The notes below the pieces were generated by a model that saw only the letters and a program-made list of their open reading frames with translations, was not told the DNA's origin and did not search any database. A DNA stretch of 45,854 nt from Rhodoferax sp. (lineage in GTDB: Bacteria > Pseudomonadota > Gammaproteobacteria > Burkholderiales > Burkholderiaceae_C): positions 1-45,854 of the forward strand of contig NZ_JANXUQ010000156.1 of assembly GCF_025356155.1 (NCBI RefSeq). The letters run 5' to 3'. Of this stretch, positions 39,208 to 45,854 are shown one piece after another. The translations under genes and the position numbers were made by a program. The first letter of the stretch is position 1. Each line of letters starts with the position of its first letter.

Positions 39208-41241
39208 CTACTTGAGCCAAACAAAATACGTCATAAGCACAAAAATGCCCAAGATCATGACCAAGGCATAGTGGTACAAGAAGCCGGTCTGCAGTTTGCG
39301 CACCGATCCGGAAATCCACCCCACCAGCTTCCAGGAACCGTTTACCACCGCGCCGTCAATGATTGCCTGGTCGCCGACCTTCCACAAGCCGGTACCCAGT
39401 GCGCGAGCACCACGGGCCAGGATGTTCTCGTTGATCCAGTCCAGGTAGTACTTGTTTTCAAGCAGGTCGAAAACCGGCATGAACGTGCGCTTGATCGCCG
39501 CAGGCCACTCGGGCTTGAGCATGTAGAAAACATAGGACAGCGCCACGCCAGAGGCAGCCAACAAAAGCGGCAGGCTGGTCAGGGAGTGGACGGCCATTTG
39601 CCATGGGCCATGGAAATGGTGCTCCAGCTTTTCCATCGCCTCATGCACATGCGCATTTACAAAGATGGAGTCTTTGAAGAAATCCCCAAACAGCATGGGC
39701 TCGATCGTCAAGTAGCCGATCAGCACAGAAGGAATCGCCAACAGGACCAACGGCACCGTGACAACCCAAGGAGACTCATGCGGCACATGGTGGTCATCCT
39801 GGTGGTGGTGCGGGTCTGGCTCTGCATGCGCGTCATCGTGGTGCGCATCGGGGTTCTGGTCAAAGCGCTCCTTGCCGTGGAACACCAGGAAATACATGCG
39901 GAAGGAATAGAAAGCCGTCACAAACACACCGGCGAGCACAGCGAAATGCGCAAAACCTGCACCAGGCAAATGGCTCTCCGCCACAGCTTCAATGATGCTG
40001 TCTTTGGAGTAGAAACCGGCAAACAAGGGCGTACCGATCAGCGCCAACGAACCCAACAAGGATGTGATCCAGGTGATGGGCATGTACTTGCGCAGCCCGC
40101 CCATCCAGCGGATATCCTGGTTATGGTGGCAGCCCATGATGACGGAGCCGGCTCCGAGGAACAGCAAGGCTTTGAAGAAAGCATGTGTCATCAAATGGAA
40201 CACTGCGACGGAATAGGCGGAAGCGCCCAGGGCCACGGTCATATAGCCCAGCTGGGACAGCGTGGAATACGCGACCACGCGCTTGATGTCGTTCTGGATG
40301 ATGCCAAGGAAACCCATGAACAAGGCTGTGATTGAGCCAATCACCATGATGAAACTCAGGGCGGTGTCACTCAGCTCGAACAGTGGCGACATGCGGGCCA
40401 CCATGAAGATACCGGCAGTCACCATCGTAGCTGCGTGAATCAACGCAGAGATCGGTGTCGGGCCTTCCATGGAATCTGGAAGCCATACATGCAAAGGGAA
40501 TTGGGCCGACTTGCCCATGGCACCAATGAACAGGCAAATGCAGATGACGGTGATCAACATCCAATCGGTGCCAGGAAGGCTCAGCGCAGCCAGCTCGCCG
40601 GATTTTGCGAAAGCTTCGGTGTAGTTCAAGGTGCCGGCATAGGCAGCGATAAGACCAATGCCAAGGATGAAGCCAAAATCACCTACACGGTTGACCAAAA
40701 AGGCCTTCATGTTGGCGAAGATCGCCGTTGGCTTGTTGAACCAGAAGCCGATCAGCAGGTAGGACACCAGGCCCACGGCCTCCCAGCCAAAAAACAACTG
40801 CAGCATGTTGTTGCTCATGACCAGCATCAACATGGAGAAGGTGAACAGCGAGATGTAAGAGAAGAAACGGTTGTAGCCTTCGTCTTCTTCCATGTAGCCG
40901 ATGGTGTAGAGGTGCACCATCAAGGAGACGAAGGTGACGACGCACATCATCATCGCGGTCAGGCCATCGATCAGAAAGCCGATCTCCATTTTCAAACCGC
41001 CCACGACCATCCACGTGTAGAGGGTTTCGTTCAGGCGGGCACCGTCAAAGGCGACAGCCTTCCAAGTCAACACGGACACAACAAAGGCGATGAACACACC
41101 CAGGATGGTGACGGAGTGGCTGGCCCGGCGGCCGATCACGTTGCCACCGAATTGGGTGCCCAACACGCCAGCAACGATGGAGCCCACCAGTGGCGCCAGA
41201 GGCACCCACAGCAAAGAGGAAGCAGACAGGGTTTGACTCAT
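39208..41241 (-). CDS. nuoL: NADH-quinone oxidoreductase subunit L
   Basis: The 677-residue protein is the distal antiporter-like subunit, with sixteen helices and a long amphipathic C-terminal helix. Conserved parts include FFGWEAVGLVSYLLIGFW, KSAQFPLHVWLPDSMEGPTP, DIKRVVAYSTLSQLGYM and FFKALLFLGAGSVI. A loop coded at about 39774-39851 is His- and Asp-rich, with nine His in 25 residues. A repeat-rich 96-base gap separates it from nuoK. Confidence 0.97.
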   Translation of the reverse strand: MSQTLSASSLLWVPLAPLVGSIVAGVLGTQFGGNVIGRRASHSVTILGVFIAFVVSVLTWKAVAFDGARLNETLYTWMVVGGLKMEIGFLIDGLTAMMMCVVTFVSLMVHLYTIGYMEEDEGYNRFFSYISLFTFSMLMLVMSNNMLQLFFGWEAVGLVSYLLIGFWFNKPTAIFANMKAFLVNRVGDFGFILGIGLIAAYAGTLNYTEAFAKSGELAALSLPGTDWMLITVICICLFIGAMGKSAQFPLHVWLPDSMEGPTPISALIHAATMVTAGIFMVARMSPLFELSDTALSFIMVIGSITALFMGFLGIIQNDIKRVVAYSTLSQLGYMTVALGASAYSVAVFHLMTHAFFKALLFLGAGSVIMGCHHNQDIRWMGGLRKYMPITWITSLLGSLALIGTPLFAGFYSKDSIIEAVAESHLPGAGFAHFAVLAGVFVTAFYSFRMYFLVFHGKERFDQNPDAHHDDAHAEPDPHHHQDDHHVPHESPWVVTVPLVLLAIPSVLIGYLTIEPMLFGDFFKDSIFVNAHVHEAMEKLEHHFHGPWQMAVHSLTSLPLLLAASGVALSYVFYMLKPEWPAAIKRTFMPVFDLLENKYYLDWINENILARGARALGTGLWKVGDQAIIDGAVVNGSWKLVGWISGSVRKLQTGFLYHYALVMILGIFVLMTYFVWLK

Positions 41242-41243
41242 AT

Positions 41244-41335
41244 GTTAGACCGCCCGAAGGGCCGCCCCAAGGGCGGGATGCGCCCCCTCGGGGGGCAGCG
41301 AATACACGAAGTGAGAAGCGTGGGGGCACATGTAG
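41244..41335. repeat. GC-rich hairpin repeat between nuoK and nuoL
   Basis: It contains CCGCCCGAAGGGC, GCCCCAAGGGCGGG and CCCCCTCGGGGGGCAGCG, followed by GTGAGAAGCGTGGGGGCA, and can fold into two or three hairpins. From memory it resembles a GC-rich intergenic repeat that is common in Comamonadaceae. It fills the only sizeable gap in the nuo operon. Confidence 0.7.
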
Positions 41336-41337
41336 AT

Positions 41338-41646
41338 TTAACCCTTGAGCGTATTGAGTTCGTCCACACTGATGCTGGACTTGTTGCGGAACAGCAGAAC
41401 CAGGATCGCCAAGCCAATGGCAGATTCGGCCGCAGCCACTGTCAAGATGAAAAACACAAATATCTGGCCGTGCAAGTCATGCAGGTAATGGGAGAACGCG
41501 ATAAAGTTTGTATTCACCGCCAGCAGCATCAGCTCAATCGCCATCAGCAACACGATCAGGTTGCGCCGATTCAGGAAAATACCCACAACGGACAACGCAA
41601 ACAGAATCGCGCCCAGGGAGAGGAAGTGACCGAGTGTCAGGATCAT
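41338..41646 (-). CDS. nuoK: NADH-quinone oxidoreductase subunit K
   Basis: The 102-residue protein has three helices and the conserved Glu residues in [16 protein letters not shown] and [18 protein letters not shown]. It overlaps nuoJ by four bases (ATGA). It forms part of the membrane proton channel near the quinone site. Confidence 0.97.
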   Translation of the reverse strand: MILTLGHFLSLGAILFALSVVGIFLNRRNLIVLLMAIELMLLAVNTNFIAFSHYLHDLHGQIFVFFILTVAAAESAIGLAILVLLFRNKSSISVDELNTLKG

Positions 41647-42284
41647 GCTTTTTTCTCCTCCGAAGCTACTGGCGCAGGAGCAGCGACTTGGGTGGCAGCG
41701 TACTTGACCACAGAGAGTCTATCCTTCGCCTTGACGCGCACCTGATCCGATACGCTAATAAATTTGGAATCCTTGCGCGCGCGCAGCGTGAGCGCGATCG
41801 CGGCGATCATGGCCACCAGCAGAATGGCGGCTGCAATCTCTAAGGGATAGAGGTACTGGGTGTACAACACCTTACCCAGTTCTTTGGTGTTGGACACACC
41901 AGCCGCCACCGGCAGAGCAGCGCTGGGATCATCCACTACGCGAAAACCGCCCATCAGCACGGCAGACATTTCAAGCGCAATCACCACACCAACAATGCCA
42001 GCGAATGGGAAATGCTTCCAGAACCCGTCGCGCAAGTTCTCCATGTTGACGTCCATCATCATGACCACGAACAAGAACAACACCATCACCGCACCAACAT
42101 AGACCAGCACCAGGGTGATGGACAGGAATTCCGCCTTGAGCAACATCCAGATCATCGACGCCTGGAAGAACGTCAACACCAAAAACAGTACGGCGTGTAT
42201 CGGATTGCGGGCCGTGATCACGCGAAATGCTGCAAACAGCATGATCGCGGAAAACACATAAAACAGACCAGTCGTGACACTCAT
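41643..42284 (-). CDS. nuoJ: NADH-quinone oxidoreductase subunit J
   Basis: The 213-residue protein has five helices. [20 protein letters not shown] and [18 protein letters not shown], with the pi-bulge region, are typical of NuoJ. It is followed by an overlapping nuoK and preceded by nuoI after 27 bases. Its Lys- and Ala-rich tail is variable in the family. Confidence 0.97.
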   Translation of the reverse strand: MSVTTGLFYVFSAIMLFAAFRVITARNPIHAVLFLVLTFFQASMIWMLLKAEFLSITLVLVYVGAVMVLFLFVVMMMDVNMENLRDGFWKHFPFAGIVGVVIALEMSAVLMGGFRVVDDPSAALPVAAGVSNTKELGKVLYTQYLYPLEIAAAILLVAMIAAIALTLRARKDSKFISVSDQVRVKAKDRLSVVKYAATQVAAPAPVASEEKKA

Positions 42285-42311
42285 GATTCAAATTCTTTCT
42301 TGCGACACGGG

Positions 42312-42833
42312 TCAGCGGTACTTGGCATCGGTCTGCCGGTTGGCAGCAATCTGGCTCTCGTAGCGGTCGCCCACCGCGAGCAACATGTCCTTGGTGAAGT
42401 ACAGGTCAGCGCGCGACTCACCGTGGTATTCAAAGATCTGCGTCTCCACAATGGAATCCACCGGGCAGCTTTCTTCGCAGAAGCCGCAGTAGATGCATTT
42501 GTTCAGGTCGATGTCATAGCGCGTCGTACGGCGTGAACCGTCGTCACGCATTTCCGACTCAATCGTGATCGCCATCGCGGGGCACACAGCCTCGCACAGC
42601 TTGCAGGCGATACAGCGCTCTTCACCATTTTCATAACGGCGCAAAGCATGCAGGCCGCGAAAGCGGGGTGACAACGGGGTCTTTTCTTCCGGGTACTGGA
42701 GCGTGACCTTGGGGCGGAAAGCGTAGCGCCCTGTCAGGGCCAAGCCCTTGAACAGTTCCCACATCAAAAAGCTACTGAGGAAATCCTTCAGCGAAAACGC
42801 CAACGGCTTTTGGACAACGGTATTTGCAGACAT
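42312..42833 (-). CDS. nuoI: NADH-quinone oxidoreductase subunit I
   Basis: The 173-residue protein binds clusters N6a and N6b through [12 protein letters not shown] and [12 protein letters not shown]. An amphipathic N-terminus ([17 protein letters not shown]) sits on the membrane. It passes electrons from NuoG toward NuoB and quinone. It starts ten bases after the nuoH stop. Confidence 0.98.
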   Translation of the reverse strand: MSANTVVQKPLAFSLKDFLSSFLMWELFKGLALTGRYAFRPKVTLQYPEEKTPLSPRFRGLHALRRYENGEERCIACKLCEAVCPAMAITIESEMRDDGSRRTTRYDIDLNKCIYCGFCEESCPVDSIVETQIFEYHGESRADLYFTKDMLLAVGDRYESQIAANRQTDAKYR

Positions 42834-42843
42834 GGATGTGCTC

Positions 42844-43953
42844 TTACTTCCAAATGTTGTAGGGAGCAGGCAACTGCATCCATGCGCCTACAACGACCAA
42901 CCAAACCAGTGTTACGGGTATGAATACTTTCCAGCCCAAGCGCATGATCTGGTCATAGCGAAAGCGCGGAAACGTTGCCCGCACCCAAATAAAGAACGAC
43001 ATGAACATGAAGGCCTTGACGCCCAGCCAGATCCAGCCGGGAATCCAGTTCAGCAGCGGTGTGTCGATGGGAGACATCCAGCCGCCAAGGAACAAAAGCG
43101 TGCCCAGGAGGGATACCAGATAAAAATTGGCGTATTCGGCCAACTGGAACATGGCGAAAGACATGCCCGAGTACTCGACCATGTGGCCCGCAACAATTTC
43201 TGCCTCGCCCTCGACTACGTCAAAAGGATGACGGTTGGTTTCGGCCATGCTCGATATCACATAGACGACAAAAATGGGGAGCAACGGCAACCAATTCCAG
43301 GACAGGAAGTTCAATCCCAGATAAGAAAATTGCCCATTTGGAGCGAAAAATTGCCCCTGGCCTTGACCCATCACAATGTCCGTCATGTTCATGCTGGACG
43401 ACACCATCAGGACAACCACAAAGCAGAAGCCCATTGCGATCTCATAGCTGACCATTTGTGCAGAAGCCCGCATCGCACCCAAAAAAGCGTACTTCGAATT
43501 GGAAGCCCAACCGGAAATGATGATTCCGTAAACCTCCATCCCTGCAATTGCCATCAAAAATAGCAGCCCTGCATTGATGTTGGACAAGGCCACTTCAGGG
43601 CCAAAGGGAATGACGGTCCACGCAGCCAAGGCTGGCGTAATCGTCATAACGGGACCCAAAAAGTACAGCCCTTTGTTGGCAGCGGTGGGGACCAGGATTT
43701 CCTTGGTCATCAGCTTCAAAGCGTCTGCAATAGGCTGTAACAACCCAAAAGGTCCCACGCGATTGGGGCCGTGGCGCACTTGCATATAGCCCAGCAGCTT
43801 GCGCTCCCACAGCGTTGTGTAGGCAATAACACCCATGAGCGGAAGTACGATGGCGAGGATTTTCATCAACGCCCAGATGATTGGCCAAGCCAAGCCTGCC
43901 CACCACGGCTCAGCAACCAAGCCCAACCCTAAGTTGTAGAGTGTGTCGATCAT
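42844..43953 (-). CDS. nuoH: NADH-quinone oxidoreductase subunit H
   Basis: The 369-residue protein has about eight to nine helices. It holds the quinone-chamber motifs [37 protein letters not shown] and [19 protein letters not shown]. It links the membrane arm to the quinone-binding site. It overlaps nuoG by four bases (ATGA). Confidence 0.98.
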   Translation of the reverse strand: MIDTLYNLGLGLVAEPWWAGLAWPIIWALMKILAIVLPLMGVIAYTTLWERKLLGYMQVRHGPNRVGPFGLLQPIADALKLMTKEILVPTAANKGLYFLGPVMTITPALAAWTVIPFGPEVALSNINAGLLFLMAIAGMEVYGIIISGWASNSKYAFLGAMRASAQMVSYEIAMGFCFVVVLMVSSSMNMTDIVMGQGQGQFFAPNGQFSYLGLNFLSWNWLPLLPIFVVYVISSMAETNRHPFDVVEGEAEIVAGHMVEYSGMSFAMFQLAEYANFYLVSLLGTLLFLGGWMSPIDTPLLNWIPGWIWLGVKAFMFMSFFIWVRATFPRFRYDQIMRLGWKVFIPVTLVWLVVVGAWMQLPAPYNIWK

Positions 43954-45854
43954 GCCGACACCTCCTGCCCCGCTTCAGCCCTGGCGCCATTGCGGCCATC
44001 TGCTGTCAGTTGCAAAGAAGAGGCGCGCCGCACAATGCTGTCCAACTGGTAAATGCTGGCCACGCAGGGTTCAGCCGAGCCCGTCGCGGTGGCAGGTTGG
44101 AACGCACAAGCGTTGTTCAGGCGATTGGCAGGCACTTGCGAGGGCACGCCTCCCTCGTTGTGCGCGTGCATGTGTTGCAAAACCTCTTGTGCGGATTCGA
44201 ATTCAAAACCTGGCAGACCCAGGATATTGGCCAAGGCGCGCAACACCTTCCAGGCCGGGCGGGTCTCGCCCAAGGGCTTGACGACTGCGTAGAAGCTTTG
44301 CACCCTGCCCTCTGCACTGACAAAGGTCCCCGGTGTTTCCGTGAACGGCGCAATGGGCAACAGCACGTCGCTGCATTCCATATTGGCTTTGAACGGGCTC
44401 AGGGTAACGACCATCTCACACTGCTTCAGCGCAGAAACAGCGCTGGCACCAGCTGCCGAATCAAACGCAGGCTCGTTGTTCAGCAGGATGGCAGCCTTCA
44501 AACCACCAGCCAGCATCTGTCCCGCGTTCAAGCCCTTGGCACCCGGGAGCGCGCCCGCCAACTGCGCGCCAACGGTATTGGCTGCTTCCGTCAGGTAGCC
44601 ACAGCTGGCACCGGTCTGCGTAGCAATCCAATTCGCCAATGCCAGAATCTGGCTGGCCTGCGCATGGTGCGCCGCAGCGTTGCCCAACAAAATAGCTTTG
44701 CGTTCGCCGCCCAACAAGGACTGGGCGGCGTTTTTCGCGGCATCCGTAACCTGGCCAGTCAGTGGCGCGGTAACACCCTTCTCTACTGCAATGGCCGCTG
44801 CGATATCGGCCAGAGTTTGAACCCATTGACCTGCAGGCGCCAGCACGCTCTGGCGTACCGGCATACCCCAATCGGTCGCCTTCGCATTGATCACATTGAC
44901 GACGCATCCGCGTTTGTTGGCCTGGCGAATGCGCTGGGCAAACAACGGATGGTCTTTGCGCAGATTGGATCCTACGACCAGCACACGCTCCAAGTTGGAC
45001 AGATCCGCTATGGGCATGCCGAGGTAACGAGCACCCTGTTGTCCATTGGCAAACTCTGCGTTGCGCAAACGGTAATCAACGTTCTCGCTACCCAAGCCGC
45101 GCACCAAGGCGCCGGCCAAATACAACTCTTCCAGCGTGCTATGCGGGCTCACCAAGGCACCAATGGCGTCGGCACCGTGGGACGCCTTGATGCCCTGCAA
45201 GCCATGGGCCACGTATTCCAGGGCGGTCTGCCAGTCAACGCTCTTCCACTCCCCACCCTGCTTGAGCATGGGGGTGGTGAGTCGTTCGGTGCTGTTCAGG
45301 GCTTCGTAGGAGAAACGGTCGCGATCGGCGATCCAGCATTCATTGACCGCTTCATTTTCCAGCGGCACAACCCGCATGACGGTGTTGTTCTTGACCTGGA
45401 TGACCAGATTGGTCCCGGTTGAATCGTGCGGGCTGACGGACTTGCGGCGCGACAGTTCCCAGGTGCGGGCGCTGTAGCGGAAGGGCTTGCTGGTCAATGC
45501 GCCTACCGGGCAAATGTCGATCATGTTGCCCGACAGTTCCGAATCCACCGTCAGGCCGACAAAGGATTCGATTTCGGCATGCTCGCCGCGGTGGGACATA
45601 CCCAGCTCCATGGCACCGGCAACCTCCTGCCCAAAGCGGACGCAGCGTGTGCAGTGGATGCAGCGACTCATCTCTTCCATGGAAATCAGCGGGCCAATAT
45701 CCTTGTGGAACACAACGCGTTTTTCTTCCTCGTAGCGTGAGGACGATCCACCGTAGCCCACGGCCAAATCCTGCAACTGGCACTCACCGCCCTGGTCGCA
45801 AATGGGGCAATCCAACGGATGGTTGATCAGCAAAAATTCCATGACGGACTTCTG
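43950..45854 (-). CDS. nuoG: NADH-quinone oxidoreductase subunit G, 5' end outside the window
   Basis: About 634 codons are present, and the frame continues past the right edge ([10 protein letters not shown]). By comparison with the family, about 80-90 N-terminal residues with the [2Fe-2S] cluster lie outside. Visible are cluster N5 in [14 protein letters not shown] and one [4Fe-4S] set in [10 protein letters not shown] with DICPVGAL. A molybdopterin-oxidoreductase-like domain without an active metal site follows. An internal ATG at 45842 is not the start. NuoG carries electrons from NuoF to NuoI. Confidence 0.97.
   Translation of the reverse strand, partial: QKSVMEFLLINHPLDCPICDQGGECQLQDLAVGYGGSSSRYEEEKRVVFHKDIGPLISMEEMSRCIHCTRCVRFGQEVAGAMELGMSHRGEHAEIESFVGLTVDSELSGNMIDICPVGALTSKPFRYSARTWELSRRKSVSPHDSTGTNLVIQVKNNTVMRVVPLENEAVNECWIADRDRFSYEALNSTERLTTPMLKQGGEWKSVDWQTALEYVAHGLQGIKASHGADAIGALVSPHSTLEELYLAGALVRGLGSENVDYRLRNAEFANGQQGARYLGMPIADLSNLERVLVVGSNLRKDHPLFAQRIRQANKRGCVVNVINAKATDWGMPVRQSVLAPAGQWVQTLADIAAAIAVEKGVTAPLTGQVTDAAKNAAQSLLGGERKAILLGNAAAHHAQASQILALANWIATQTGASCGYLTEAANTVGAQLAGALPGAKGLNAGQMLAGGLKAAILLNNEPAFDSAAGASAVSALKQCEMVVTLSPFKANMECSDVLLPIAPFTETPGTFVSAEGRVQSFYAVVKPLGETRPAWKVLRALANILGLPGFEFESAQEVLQHMHAHNEGGVPSQVPANRLNNACAFQPATATGSAEPCVASIYQLDSIVRRASSLQLTADGRNGARAEAGQEVSA

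Noticed and set aside
39118..41745. Two + strand open frames of over 400 codons opposite nuoL and nuoK
   Set aside because: Their products are His-, Gln- and Arg-rich without domains. The opposite strand encodes clear complex I subunits.
43881..45422. 513-codon + strand open frame opposite nuoG and nuoH
   Set aside because: Same reason: low-complexity product, no start context, and nuoG on the other strand is certain.
1..45854. CRISPR arrays, tRNA and rRNA genes
   Set aside because: No regularly spaced direct repeats, no tRNA-like cloverleaf with a TTCGA-type arm, and no rRNA sequence was recognised.

Overview
The window looks like chromosomal DNA of a betaproteobacterium of the family Comamonadaceae (Rhodoferax/Polaromonas/Acidovorax-like). 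The reasons are high GC, an orphan Bug/TctC periplasmic binding protein, thiBPQ, a nuo operon followed by a NUDIX hydrolase and a DUF1178 protein, and short dispersed repeats of a type I associate with Comamonadaceae. That is recognition from the sequence only; no search was run.

Region 1-2763 is a decayed integron. A + strand integron integrase gene (1930-2763) has lost an internal block and its reading frame. To its left, on the - strand, lies an attI-like region followed by a cassette array: a zinc-ribbon membrane protein, a four-helix membrane protein, a BrnT/BrnA toxin-antitoxin pair with its own promoter, and the start of a further cassette cut by the window edge. Three attC sites (143-230, 840-926, 1315-1372) separate the cassettes.

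Region 2828-8977 holds single genes: a Bug-type binding protein, a LolD-type ABC ATPase, a PEP-CTERM secreted protein, a glutathione S-transferase, a MocR regulator divergent from a small ORF and an acetyltransferase, and a 0.4 kb element with 77-bp inverted ends. Region 8978-12913 (-) is a copper-handling operon (DUF2946 protein, YcnI/DUF1775 protein, PCu(A)C chaperone, TonB-dependent receptor). It diverges from a two-subunit periplasmic molybdenum hydroxylase (13042-15776). A Ser/Thr kinase fused to a cyclic-nucleotide-binding domain, an S9 peptidase, DUF2177, YihY and YkvA-type membrane proteins follow.

Region 21666-26188 (-) has the thiamine ABC transporter thiQ-thiP-thiB and a saccharopine-dehydrogenase-like protein. 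Divergent from these is a + operon: a large FtsX/MacB-type permease, a PAS-GGDEF-EAL c-di-GMP protein and a Tat-exported CrtC/AttH-like lipocalin. The ATPase that would fit this permease is 22 kb away at 3856-4512. Then come a cytochrome c, an MsbA-like exporter, and two small proteins sharing a C-terminal motif.

Region 35136-45854 (-) is the downstream part of the respiratory complex I operon, nuoG (partial) H I J K L M N, continuing into a NUDIX hydrolase started by TTG and a DUF1178 protein.

A dispersed repeat of about 50 bp occurs seven times. It forms gene ends and stop codons, two in-frame insertions inside transporter proteins, and the signal peptide of the DUF1775 protein. No rRNA, tRNA or CRISPR was seen.
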